Below are positions 16,389-24,763 of a stretch of 64,000 nucleotides of DNA, piece by piece. The notes under the pieces were generated by a model, which had not been told where the DNA came from, did no database searches, and saw only the letters and a program-made list of their open reading frames with translations. Every line of letters begins with the position of its first letter. The stretch's first letter is position 1. This DNA is from Micromonospora chaiyaphumensis. GTDB lineage: Bacteria; Actinomycetota; Actinomycetes; Mycobacteriales; Micromonosporaceae. Where the stretch lies: NCBI RefSeq assembly GCF_900091435.1, contig NZ_FMCS01000003.1, forward strand, positions 124,001 to 188,000, in the 5' to 3' direction. The position numbers were made by a program, and so were the translations under genes.

Positions 16389-19093
16389 GCGGAAGCCTCC
16401 TCGGTCCCGGCGAGCAGCCGGACGGTGCCGGCCACGCCGTCCACCTCGATCAAACTGCCGTCGGTGATGACGCGGGTGGCGTCGGGGACGGCGACCACCG
16501 AGGGGATGCCGAGCAACCGGCCGGTGATCGCGGTGTGCGACATGAGGCTGCCCCGTTCCACCACCATGCCCTTGGCGGCGACCATCAGGTAGAGCCAGCC
16601 CGGGTCGGTCTCCCGCGCCACCAGGATGTGGTCGCCGGACCGGTCGAACACCGCCGTCGGGTCCAGCACCACCCGCGCGCGGGCCCGCGCCCGGCCGGCG
16701 CTGGAGGCCAGCCCGTGCAGGACCCGGCCGTCGCCGCCCGGCCCGGCCGGCGCGGTGCCGCCCGTGGCGGGCAGCACCCCGGCCGCGATGTCGGCCGGCG
16801 AGAGCCGCAGGAACGCCGGCGGCGCGGGGCGGGCGGCCGACTCGGCGAGGGCGGCGCGCCGGCGGGCCACCACGCCGCGCAGGTCGGGCTCGTGCAGCGT
16901 CCCGGTGACCGCACCGACCACCTCCTCGGTGGTCAGGTGCACCACGTCACCGGCCTCGTCGAGGCGGCCGGCCGCGACCAGCGTGGCGCCGAGGCGCCAC
17001 ATGACGTCGCGGGTCACCCCGTAGAGCTGGCTGCGGCAGTACCGGGTGTCCTCGCGTACCCGCACTCCCCAGCGGGCGACGCCGACCACCCGGCGCAGCA
17101 CGGCCCGGCGCAGCGGGTGGGGGCAGGCCCGGCGCAGGACCTCGTCCGCCTCACCGGCGGTCCGGTCCGGGGCGGTCGTCGCGGGGTCCTGTTCGACCAG
17201 CGCGGACAGCGTCGGCAGCAGCCGCCACGGGTCCTGCCGGGGCGAGCGTTCCTCCAGCTTGAGGTCGTGCACCGCGCGGTCGCCGTAGCGGCGCAGGTGC
17301 CGCCGCATGGCCTCGGCGATGTCGGTGCCGAAGCGGCCACCGGCGATCTGCCGCCAGGTCTCCCGGTCGTCGCCGGCCCGCAGCAGCTCGGGCAGCCCGG
17401 GGGTGGCGCGGATCCGGTCGGCCAGGTCGACGGCCGAGCGGACCCCGGCGAGGGACCGGTTCTCCGGTCCGCCCGCGAGCAGACCGGCGAGCAGGGAACG
17501 GTCCTGGTCCGGCACCCATCGGCGCAGCAGCCACTCCACCGTGCCGACGCCGGCGAGCAGGACGTAGCTGCCGACGAGGGTGACGCCCCACCGCTCGCCG
17601 AACTCCGTCCACAGCGTGCGGTAGCGGGCGACCAGCTCGTCGGGGTCGAGCCCGTCGAGGTCCGCGTTCTGCGCGTACCGCTCGTCCCACCACCGCAGGA
17701 AGCGCCGGACCTGCCCCGGGAGCGGCAGGAACGCCCGGGCCAGCGCGGGGGCGGCGCGCAGCAGCAGGCGGCCGGGGTACGCCGGCGGTGGGGGCGCGGG
17801 CAGCTCCGTGGTGGACAGTCCGAGCCCGCGCTGCCAGGCGGCCGCCAGCAGGGCGAAGCCGGGCAGCGTCGAGTGCAGGGCCAGCCAGGAGTCGAGCCGG
17901 TAGTAGACCCGGCCGTCCAGGATGCCGATCATGCTGGCCAGCTCGGCCGTGAGCCGCCGGCGGGTCGGGGCCGGCACGCCCATCCGCCGGTAGAAGTCGC
18001 CGAACGCCAGCCGGTAGAACTCGCGCGCCTGGGCGAAGGTCAGCGCGCAGGTCACCCCCGGGAAGCTCTCGGTGAGGTTGTGGTTGGTCCAGGTGACGGT
18101 CCGCTCCGGGGCCGCGTCGCGGGACTGCCCGCCCGCCGCGCCGAGCACGACGGGGCGGGCCTGCACGAGGTGGATCTCGCCGTCTTCGGTCAGCGTCCCC
18201 TCGATGTCCTGCGGGGCGCCGAACACCCGCTCGACCCGCTCGGCCAGCCGGCACACCCGGCGGACCTCGTCGTCGCCGAGGACCGGCGGCCCGGTCAGCT
18301 CCGGGGGCACCGGCACGTCGCGGACCGCGCCGGCCCGCTCCGGGTCCCGAACGGTCATCCGGCGCTTGACGACGACCGCCGCGCGCACCGAGTCGGTCGC
18401 CGGGTCGCGGAAGAAGTGGTCGATGTCCGCCCGTTCCTGCACCACCCCCTCGCCGGTGCCGTGGGCGGCGGCGACCAGCTGGCGGTCGGCGCCGTCCCGG
18501 GGGTCGCGGGTGAACACCACGAACGACCGCCGCCCGTCCACCATCCGCTGCACGCCGACGGCGATCCGGGCCCCGTCCACGGCCAGGCCGCGGTGGGACC
18601 GGTAGCGCACCGCCCGGTCGGTGTAGGCGGACGCCCAGCACTCGGCCACCCGGCGCAGCACCTGGTCGCGCGGCACGTACAGGTAGCTGTCGGTCATGCC
18701 GGCCGCCGGGTCGACGGCGCTGTCCTCGCCGGGTTCCGCGCCGTCGCCGCCGGCCACCGCGCACGACCGGACCGCCACGAGGCCGTCCGGGCCGACCAGC
18801 CGGTCGAACTCCGCCAGCACGGCCCGGCCCAGCGCGTCGGGCACGCCGTGCTCGCGCACGGCCGCGCGCCGCCGGGCCGCCCACCCGTCGAGCTCCGCCG
18901 GCCACCGGCCGGCCGGCGGCACCGGCTCCGCGAGCGCCGACCGCACCCGGTCGAACTCCTCGGCGGGAACGCAGAAGAACGGGGGTACGGGGAAGCCCGC
19001 CTCGCGCAGCACCTGCTGCCGGGCGAACTTGTGCCCCACCACGGTCGGCTCGGCGAGCGCCGGGCCGGAGCGGACGAGCGGCATCGTGCTCAC
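16382..19093 (-). CDS. PEP-synthase/rifampicin-phosphotransferase-like enzyme
   Basis: About 903 residues. N-terminal ATP-grasp (PPDK_N-type: KFARQQVLREAGFPVPPFF, then VAVRSCAVAGGDG, ending LTEDGEIHLVQARPV), a long middle domain, and a C-terminal swivelling phosphohistidine domain (SHTAITGRLLGIPSVV; the His is the expected phospho-carrier). Rph-type enzymes with this order transfer the beta-phosphate of ATP to a small-molecule hydroxyl, while PEP synthases act on pyruvate; the divergent middle domain favours a specialised acceptor. GTG start 19093 is chosen for its GTGA overlap with the upstream stop; an ATG at 19084 is the alternative. Could phosphorylate a pathway intermediate or confer self-resistance. 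Confidence 0.85.
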   Translation of the reverse strand: MSTMPLVRSGPALAEPTVVGHKFARQQVLREAGFPVPPFFCVPAEEFDRVRSALAEPVPPAGRWPAELDGWAARRRAAVREHGVPDALGRAVLAEFDRLVGPDGLVAVRSCAVAGGDGAEPGEDSAVDPAAGMTDSYLYVPRDQVLRRVAECWASAYTDRAVRYRSHRGLAVDGARIAVGVQRMVDGRRSFVVFTRDPRDGADRQLVAAAHGTGEGVVQERADIDHFFRDPATDSVRAAVVVKRRMTVRDPERAGAVRDVPVPPELTGPPVLGDDEVRRVCRLAERVERVFGAPQDIEGTLTEDGEIHLVQARPVVLGAAGGQSRDAAPERTVTWTNHNLTESFPGVTCALTFAQAREFYRLAFGDFYRRMGVPAPTRRRLTAELASMIGILDGRVYYRLDSWLALHSTLPGFALLAAAWQRGLGLSTTELPAPPPPAYPGRLLLRAAPALARAFLPLPGQVRRFLRWWDERYAQNADLDGLDPDELVARYRTLWTEFGERWGVTLVGSYVLLAGVGTVEWLLRRWVPDQDRSLLAGLLAGGPENRSLAGVRSAVDLADRIRATPGLPELLRAGDDRETWRQIAGGRFGTDIAEAMRRHLRRYGDRAVHDLKLEERSPRQDPWRLLPTLSALVEQDPATTAPDRTAGEADEVLRRACPHPLRRAVLRRVVGVARWGVRVREDTRYCRSQLYGVTRDVMWRLGATLVAAGRLDEAGDVVHLTTEEVVGAVTGTLHEPDLRGVVARRRAALAESAARPAPPAFLRLSPADIAAGVLPATGGTAPAGPGGDGRVLHGLASSAGRARARARVVLDPTAVFDRSGDHILVARETDPGWLYLMVAAKGMVVERGSLMSHTAITGRLLGIPSVVAVPDATRVITDGSLIEVDGVAGTVRLLAGTEEASAC

Positions 19094-19734
19094 CACACCT
19101 TCGGGACGAGTCGGGCGGTGTGCAGGGCGTAGCTCCGGTAGCCGGGAAGCCCGGTAAGCATCCGTTCCTCCCGGCCGATGCGCCACACGATCGCGGCGAC
19201 CAGCAGGGCGTACGCCGCCAGGCTCCACGGGTTGAGGAAGTACGCCACGAACCCGGCGTGGGCGGCGAGCATCCCGGTGTAGGCGGGATGCCGCACCACC
19301 CGGTACGGGCCGTCGGTGACGACGTGCTGTCCCTCGTGCGCCAGCACCCGGTGGCTGTAGAACCGGCCCAGCGACCGGATGGCCCACAGCCGGAAGGCGA
19401 CGCCGCCGGCGAACAGCAGCACCGGCAGCGCCAGCCACCAGCTCCACGCCGTCCACGGCGTGCCGGCCAGCACCCCGGCCACCGCGGTCGCGGTGCGCGC
19501 CGTGGCGTACGCCGGGAGCGTCGGGTCGGGCGGCGCGTCGGCGGGCGCGTCCCGGAAGGTGATCCGCGCCTCGGCCAGCACCCACCCGAGGTAGGCCAGC
19601 GTGACGGCCAGGCCCAGCGCGTGGGGCGCCCGGCCGATGTCGGCGAGCTGCCGCAGCGCGGCCGTCGCCAGGGCGGCCAGCAGGACGACGAACAGCACCT
19701 GGTGAGCGTGCTGCCGCCGGGGGCGGCCGGTCAC
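19090..19734 (-). CDS. Isoprenylcysteine-carboxyl-methyltransferase-like membrane protein
   Basis: 214 residues with four to five hydrophobic segments and the C-terminal ICMT/PEMT motif region: GRFYSHRVLAHEGQHVVTDG, then PYRVVRHPAYTGML, and a Glu pair in GREERML. The fold binds S-adenosylmethionine and methylates lipophilic acids or amines in the membrane; some bacterial members have unknown reactions. GTG at 19734 overlaps the upstream stop (GTGA) and its own stop overlaps the next start, so it is part of the coupled operon. A carboxyl-methyl or O-methyl step is plausible. Confidence 0.87.
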   Translation of the reverse strand: MTGRPRRQHAHQVLFVVLLAALATAALRQLADIGRAPHALGLAVTLAYLGWVLAEARITFRDAPADAPPDPTLPAYATARTATAVAGVLAGTPWTAWSWWLALPVLLFAGGVAFRLWAIRSLGRFYSHRVLAHEGQHVVTDGPYRVVRHPAYTGMLAAHAGFVAYFLNPWSLAAYALLVAAIVWRIGREERMLTGLPGYRSYALHTARLVPKVW

Positions 19735-20621
19735 GACGCCCCGCCGTCGGCCGCGCGCTGCCGGAAGCGCCGGTACGCCGCGGCGCTGACCGCCGTCACG
19801 TCGATGGTCACCCCGCCCAGCGTCCGCCCGGTGGTCTCGTGCAGCAGGTCGAGCACCACACTGAACCGGCTGCCCCGGATCCGGGTCCGCCACCAGCGCA
19901 GGGCGAGCGCCTCGGTCCGGCACACGTACGGCAGGTCCGCGGTGAGGCCCAGCCAGATCATCTGGGTGTCGGCCGGCCGGCCGCCGACGTGGTGGAAGAG
20001 CATCGTGGTCACCTGGCGGGCGGCCTCGACCAGGCTCCGGGTGCTGTGGGCGCGGCCGCCCGACCCGGCCAGGTAGTGGTCGTGGGGCGCCCGCAGCACC
20101 GGCCAGGTGATCGCGTCCTCCTGCTCGTCGGGCACACCGAGCAGCACGTTGTCGGCCCGCGCGCGGTGCAGCAGCTCGGCGCGGCAGGGCGTCGGGTCGA
20201 GCCGGCGTACGGCCGGGCCTCCGGGTGGCGTGCCGGGTGTCCAGCGCAGCACGCCGCCGCAGGTGGTCGACCCCTCCTGGGTCACGTCGACGCGCAGCCC
20301 GTCCGGGCCGGCGCCGTCGCCGGTGCCCCGGACCGACACGGGGCGGCCCAGTTCGCACAGCGCCGGGAAGTCCAGCCGGGTGTGCAGGCGCCAGCCGTCC
20401 CCGGGCGCGGCCGGGTCGGTCTCCACGAGGTCGAGCGCGGCGCAGAGCAGGACCATCCCGGAGACGTGGTCGAGCGGGTGGTCGAAGAAGAACGGGTGCC
20501 CGTGCGGCACGCGCAGCGGGGCGGACCGGCCGCCGCCGGGCAGGTCGGTGGTCGGGCCCAGCAGCCGTGGCCGGCCGGCCAGGCCCACCCGTGTGCGGGG
20601 TACGGCGGTCGGGGAGCTCAT
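19731..20621 (-). CDS. AfsA-like A-factor hot-dog protein, repeats apparently in swapped order
   Basis: 296 residues with two AfsA-type hot-dog halves. The first (about residues 40-135) contains HPFFFDHPLDHVSGMVLLCA, and the second (about 185-280) contains VEAARQVTTMLFHHVGGRP. AfsA/ScbA enzymes condense a beta-ketoacyl chain with dihydroxyacetone phosphate to begin gamma-butyrolactone signal synthesis. From memory of ScbA, the DHVPGMLLLEAARQ-type motif is in the second half and the FH..GVP.G motif in the first; here the order looks reversed. ATG 20621 overlaps the nitroreductase stop (ATGA). No butyrolactone receptor gene is adjacent. Alternatively an acyl-transfer or dehydratase enzyme of the pathway. 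Confidence 0.83.
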   Translation of the reverse strand: MSSPTAVPRTRVGLAGRPRLLGPTTDLPGGGRSAPLRVPHGHPFFFDHPLDHVSGMVLLCAALDLVETDPAAPGDGWRLHTRLDFPALCELGRPVSVRGTGDGAGPDGLRVDVTQEGSTTCGGVLRWTPGTPPGGPAVRRLDPTPCRAELLHRARADNVLLGVPDEQEDAITWPVLRAPHDHYLAGSGGRAHSTRSLVEAARQVTTMLFHHVGGRPADTQMIWLGLTADLPYVCRTEALALRWWRTRIRGSRFSVVLDLLHETTGRTLGGVTIDVTAVSAAAYRRFRQRAADGGAS

Positions 20622-21271
20622 GCCACCTCCCGCTGCTCGTCGCGCGGTCCCTGCCAGCCGTTGACGTGCAACACGCGGTGCAGGGGCCGGCGGGCCGCCG
20701 GCCGGAAGGTGCCCTCGACGTACGCGGTCGGCAGGAGCACGCCCTGGCGGACGGTGGCGGGCAGCCCGAGCAGGTCCGCCACCTCCTGCTCGTGCCGCAG
20801 GTGGACGGTGGTCCAGGCGGTGCCGAGACCCCGGGCCCGCGCGGCGAGCTGGTAGCTCCACGCGGCGGGCAGGACGGAGCCCCACAGGCTGGCCTGGTTG
20901 CCGTCGGGCAGCCGGCCGCCCGACGGGGAGACACAGGCGAGCACCAGGACCGGCACGCGGGCCAGGTTCTCCGCGAGGTGGTCGCCACCGTCCCACAGCC
21001 GCCGGTCGGCCGCCGTGCGGACCGGTCCGGCCTCCCGGCGGTAGTTCCGCCAGGCCTTGCGGTAGATCTCGCCGACCGCGGCGCGCAGCCCGGCGTCGGT
21101 GACCACCACCCAGTGCCAGGGCTGCCGGTTGCCGCCGTTGGGCGCCTGGAGCGCGACCTCCAGGCACTCGGTCACCAGGTGCAGCGGGACCGGCCGGTCG
21201 AGCACCAGCCGCCGCCGGACCGTCCGGGTGGTGGTGAGTAACTCGTCGGGTGGGAGGGCGTTCACGGTCAT
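20618..21271 (-). CDS. Nitroreductase-family FMN oxidoreductase
   Basis: 217 residues. The N-terminal TVRRRLVLDRPVP and ALQAPNGGNRQPWHWVVV segment is the FMN-binding start of the nitroreductase fold, and GLGTAWTTVHLRHEQEVADLLG is the second conserved block. ATG 21271 is chosen because the family motif begins close after it; the longer frame to 21379 adds a non-conserved Arg/Pro-rich stretch. It is the first gene of the eight-gene overlapping operon, so the operator-like nested palindromes at 21413-21456 would control all eight genes. Possible reduction of an enone or quinone. Confidence 0.87.
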   Translation of the reverse strand: MTVNALPPDELLTTTRTVRRRLVLDRPVPLHLVTECLEVALQAPNGGNRQPWHWVVVTDAGLRAAVGEIYRKAWRNYRREAGPVRTAADRRLWDGGDHLAENLARVPVLVLACVSPSGGRLPDGNQASLWGSVLPAAWSYQLAARARGLGTAWTTVHLRHEQEVADLLGLPATVRQGVLLPTAYVEGTFRPAARRPLHRVLHVNGWQGPRDEQREVA

Positions 21272-21672
21272 CCGCCGACCCGGGGACGGACGGTACGGGG
21301 GACTGCACGCATCGGCATCGGGAGCACCTTCCTGCAGGGCACGCTGCCGGGCGTCGGCGGTCGGGCGCGAGCGGACCACTCCGGAAGCGGCGGGAGATCA
21401 AGGTGAACATGGGCATTCTCCCGAGTGGAATTTCCACGACGCATCTCTGAGAATGCGGTCGCTCGCCTCTTCCCCGAGGGCGACTTTCGTCCTATGGGGA
21501 CGGCCGTGAGCTCGGCTTATGAGCAGCGGCCCGGCCCGCGGCGCCCGCCGGATCACGGCTCGGTGAGGAACGTCTCCACGGCGGTACGGAAGGCGGACGC
21601 CGCGGGCCCCCGTCCTGGTCGGCGCCGATCCGGCGCCGGTCTGACGACCGCGCACCGCGCGGGATCCCTGCG
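21272..21672. promoter_or_regulatory. Promoter region of the minus-strand operon
   Basis: 401 bases without a credible gene. It contains an AT-richer core (about 21395-21500) with nested inverted repeats, annotated separately, and downstream of the glycerate-kinase stop it also serves as that operon's 3' end. A short plus-strand frame (VNMGILPSGISTTHL, 21403-21450) was judged spurious. Confidence 0.65.
21413..21456. promoter_or_regulatory. Nested palindromes, candidate operator
   Basis: Outer arms GCATTCTC (21413-21420) and GAGAATGC (21449-21456) are perfectly complementary. Between them is GTGGAA-T-TTCCAC (21425-21437), another perfect inverted repeat. A third pair, CGGGAGA (21391-21397) and TCTCCCG (21417-21423), overlaps the left side. 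The site is about 140 bp before the nitroreductase start. Confidence 0.6.
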
Positions 21673-22767
21673 TCAGCGTGCGCTCAGGCGGTCTGCCAGC
21701 ACGCCGCCGGCCTCGACCAGCCAGCGCGTCGGGTCGCTCAGGGCCGCGTCGACCGTGCCGGCCAGCTCCGTCAGGGACACCGCTGCCGCGACCGATCCGG
21801 GCACCGGCCCGGCGACCTGCCCGGCGGCCACCGCGACGCGGACACCGGCGGCCGCGGCCGAGTCCAGCAGCGAACCGACCACCTTGCCGGTCAGCGAGGT
21901 CTCGTCGAACCGTCCCTCACCGGTGAGCACCACGTCCGCCCCGGCGAGCGCGCCGGGCAGCCCGACCAGGTCGGCGATCGTCGTGGCGCCCGGCACGATG
22001 GCGGCCCCCCACACGGCGGCCAGCCCGTACGCGGTGCCGCCCGCCGCGCCGGCGCCCGGCTCGTCGGGGTCGCCGCCGGCCAGCCCGGCGAACCGGCGCA
22101 GCGCGTCGTCCAGCAGCGTCACGTCCGCCGGCTGCGCGCCCTTCTGCGGCCCGAAGACGGCGGCGGCGCCGGCCGGGCCGGCCAGCGGCGCGGTCACGTC
22201 GACCAGCAGCCGTACGCCGCCGGGCGGCGGGGGCCGGAGGTCGGTGGCGTCGATGCGGGCCAGGCCGGCCAGGGCGGCGCCGCCGAGCGGCAGGTCCCGG
22301 CCGAGGTCGTCGTGCAGGCGCAGCCCGAGGGCGCGCAGCGCGCCGGTGCCGCCGTCGGTGGACGCGGAGCCGCCGAGGCCGACGACGAGGCGGGTGGCCC
22401 CGGCGTCGAGGGCGGCCCGCGCCACGGCGCCGAGCCCGTAGGTGTGCGCGCCGAGCGGGTCGGGGGAGGCCATCAGGGGCAGCCCGCTGGAGCGGGCCAG
22501 TTCCAGCACGGCGGTGCGATCCGGCAGCAGGAGCCAGGCGGCGGCGACCGGCCGGCCGTCGGGCCCGGGCACGGTCACCGTGCGGCGTTCGGCGTCGGGC
22601 CGGGCGGCGGCGAAGGCGTCGAGGGTGCCTTCGCCGCCGTCGGCCAGGGGGAGCAGCCGTACGTCGTCGCCGGGCCGGTGGGCCAGCCAGCCGCCTGCCA
22701 GGGCCCGGGCCGCGTCGTCGGCGGTGGCGGAGCCCTTGAACGAGTCGGGGGCGACGACGACCCGCAT
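21673..22767 (-). CDS. Glycerate kinase (GarK/GlxK family)
   Basis: 364 residues, normal length for the class that phosphorylates glycerate from sugar-acid catabolism. Conserved blocks: MRVVVAPDSFKGSATADDAA at the N-terminus, LPLADGGEGTLDAF, VGLGGSASTDGG, and LTGEGRFDETSLTGKVV near the C-terminus. The ATG shares one base with the upstream stop (TGATG at 22767). It is the last gene of the minus-strand catabolic operon, making a glycerate-yielding pathway likely. Confidence 0.93.
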   Translation of the reverse strand: MRVVVAPDSFKGSATADDAARALAGGWLAHRPGDDVRLLPLADGGEGTLDAFAAARPDAERRTVTVPGPDGRPVAAAWLLLPDRTAVLELARSSGLPLMASPDPLGAHTYGLGAVARAALDAGATRLVVGLGGSASTDGGTGALRALGLRLHDDLGRDLPLGGAALAGLARIDATDLRPPPPGGVRLLVDVTAPLAGPAGAAAVFGPQKGAQPADVTLLDDALRRFAGLAGGDPDEPGAGAAGGTAYGLAAVWGAAIVPGATTIADLVGLPGALAGADVVLTGEGRFDETSLTGKVVGSLLDSAAAAGVRVAVAAGQVAGPVPGSVAAAVSLTELAGTVDAALSDPTRWLVEAGGVLADRLSAR

Positions 22768-23603
22768 CAGTCGGCGAGCACGAGCTGGCGGTAACGGTCC
22801 TTCATGGTGGCGAGGACCTCGTCGGGGTCGGTCGCCCACACCTCGGCGTTGAAGATCTCCACCTCGGTGTCCCCGGTGTAGCCGGCCTCCTCGACCGCCC
22901 GCCGGAACGGCGGGAAGTCGATGTGCCCGTCGCCCATCATGCCGCGGCCGAGCAGCACGTCGGCGGGCAGCGGGGTGAGGAAGTCGCAGACCTGGAAGCT
23001 GGCGATGCGGTCGCCGGCCCGGGCGATCTGCCGCCAGACGTCCGGGTCCCACCAGATGTGGAAGGTGTCCACGACGACGCCCACCTGCGCGACCGGGAAC
23101 GGTTCGGCCAGGTCGAGCGCCTGACCCAGGGTCGACAGCACCGCCCGGTCGGCGCAGTACATCGGGTGCAGCGGCTCCAGGGCCAGCCGCACGCCCCGCT
23201 CACCCGCGTACGGGGCCAGCTCGCCGAGGGCGTCGGCCACCCGCTGCCGGGCGCCGATCAGGTCGCGGGAACCGGGCGGCAGCCCGCCGACGACCATGAC
23301 CAGGCAGTCCGTGCCCAGCCCGGCCGCCTCGTCGATGGCGCGCCGGTTGTCCTCCAGCGCGGCCCGGCCGGCCTCGCCGCCCGCGGTGAGGAAGCCGCCC
23401 CGGCACAGCGACGACACCCGCAGTCCCGCGTCGGCGACGAGCTTCGCGGCGGCGGCCACCCCGATCTCGGCGACCGGCTCGCGCCACAGCCCGATCGCCG
23501 GGATTCCGGCGCGGACGCAGCCCTCGACGGCCTCCCGCACCGACCAGGACTCGGTGGTGCGCTGGTTGAGCGACAGCTTCGCCAGGCTGGGGTCGACACT
23601 CAT
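22767..23603 (-). CDS. Sugar phosphate isomerase/epimerase (TIM barrel, AP-endonuclease-2 family)
   Basis: 278-residue xylose-isomerase-like TIM barrel. Metal-site motifs are visible: LALEPLHP (Glu), VGVVVDTFHIWWDP (Asp, His), FQVCDF, GDGHIDFPPFRRAVEEAGYTG (Asp, His) and VEIFN (Glu). Such enzymes interconvert keto sugars or inosose-type compounds. The stop of this gene and the start of glycerate kinase share a base; its own ATG overlaps the DUF993 stop. Acts in the island's carbohydrate pathway, exact substrate unknown. Confidence 0.9.
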   Translation of the reverse strand: MSVDPSLAKLSLNQRTTESWSVREAVEGCVRAGIPAIGLWREPVAEIGVAAAAKLVADAGLRVSSLCRGGFLTAGGEAGRAALEDNRRAIDEAAGLGTDCLVMVVGGLPPGSRDLIGARQRVADALGELAPYAGERGVRLALEPLHPMYCADRAVLSTLGQALDLAEPFPVAQVGVVVDTFHIWWDPDVWRQIARAGDRIASFQVCDFLTPLPADVLLGRGMMGDGHIDFPPFRRAVEEAGYTGDTEVEIFNAEVWATDPDEVLATMKDRYRQLVLAD

Positions 23604-24763
23604 GCGGCCACCCCGGCAACCGACAGGTAGCGGCGCATCCGCGCCACGGCCAGGTCCGGGTCCAGCAGCAGCCCGGCGGCGTCGGCGAGCCGGAACACCT
23701 GCACGAGGTGCGGCACGCTGCGCCCGCTGTGCAGCCCGCCCACCATGGTGAAGCCGGGCTGGAAGCCGTTGAGCCAGGACAGGAAGGCGATGCCGGTCTT
23801 GTAGTACTGGGTCGGCGGGGCGAAGACGTGCCGGGACAGCGGCACCGTGGGGTCCAGGATCTCCCGGAAGCCCGCGGTGTCACCGGCGTCGAGGCGTTGC
23901 AGCGCCGCCGACGCGGCCGGCGCGATGGCCGCGAACGCGCCGAGCAGCGCGTGGCTGGACCGCCGGCCGTCGCCGGCGATCAGCTCCGGGTAGTGGTAGT
24001 CGTCGCCCGTGTACACCTTGACGGTGGGCGGCAGCAGCTCGCGCAGCCGCACCTCCCGCTCGGCGTCGAGCAGCGACACCTTCACCCCGTCGATCCGGTC
24101 GGCGTGCGCCTGCACCAGCGACACGAACGTCTTGGTCGCCTCGTCGAGGTCGGTGGCGCCCCAGTAGCCAGCGAGGGCCGGGTCGAACATGTCGCCGAGC
24201 CAGTGCAGCACCACGGGCGTGGACGTCTCCCGCAGCACCTGCTCGTAGACGCTGAGGTAGTCGTCCGGCCCGGTGGCCAGCGCGGCGAGCTGCCGGCTGG
24301 CCATCACCACCGGGGTCGCCCCGCACTCCTGCACGAACGCCAGCTGCTCGGCGTACGCGCCGACCACCTCGTCCAGGGTGTCGGGCAGGCCGGTGAGCTG
24401 GTCGGTGGCCGCACCGGCGACGATGCGCCCGCCGCAGGCGGCGGCCTCGGCGGCGCTGCGCCGGATCAGCTCCCGGGTGGCCGCCCAGTCCAGCCCCATG
24501 CCGCGCTGGGCGGTGTCCATCGCCTCGGCCACACCGAGCCCCCAGGACCAGAGGTTGCGCCGCACGTTCAGCGTGGCGTCCCAGTCCAGCCGCGCGGGCC
24601 GGCTGGGCGCGTTGTCGGCGTGCGGGTCGGCGACCACGTGCGCCGCCGCGTACGCGATCCGACTGGCCGGCGGGGTGGCCGGCCGCCGCCAGCCGGCCGG
24701 CTCGCGCAGGGTCAGCTCCTCGGCACCGCCGTCGGCGAGCGGGAGGGTGATGCGGGCGGTCAC
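23600..24763 (-). CDS. DUF993 / dihydrodipicolinate-synthase-like protein
   Basis: 387 residues resembling the DUF993 family, related to class I (Schiff-base) aldolases of the DapA type. YYKTGIAFLSWLNGFQPGFTM and GVKVSLLDAEREVRLRELLP are characteristic; the Lys in GVKVS is a candidate Schiff-base residue. GTG start 24763 overlaps the oxidoreductase stop (GTGA). Family members lie beside Gfo/Idh oxidoreductases and TIM-barrel isomerases, as here, which supports an aldolase or hydrolase step on an oxidised sugar acid. No member with a firmly known reaction is recalled. Confidence 0.87.
   Translation of the reverse strand: MTARITLPLADGGAEELTLREPAGWRRPATPPASRIAYAAAHVVADPHADNAPSRPARLDWDATLNVRRNLWSWGLGVAEAMDTAQRGMGLDWAATRELIRRSAAEAAACGGRIVAGAATDQLTGLPDTLDEVVGAYAEQLAFVQECGATPVVMASRQLAALATGPDDYLSVYEQVLRETSTPVVLHWLGDMFDPALAGYWGATDLDEATKTFVSLVQAHADRIDGVKVSLLDAEREVRLRELLPPTVKVYTGDDYHYPELIAGDGRRSSHALLGAFAAIAPAASAALQRLDAGDTAGFREILDPTVPLSRHVFAPPTQYYKTGIAFLSWLNGFQPGFTMVGGLHSGRSVPHLVQVFRLADAAGLLLDPDLAVARMRRYLSVAGVAA

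Noticed and set aside
21403..21450. Short peptide VNMGILPSGISTTHL
   Set aside because: Lies within nested palindromes and has only a marginal ribosome-binding site; a control site is more likely.
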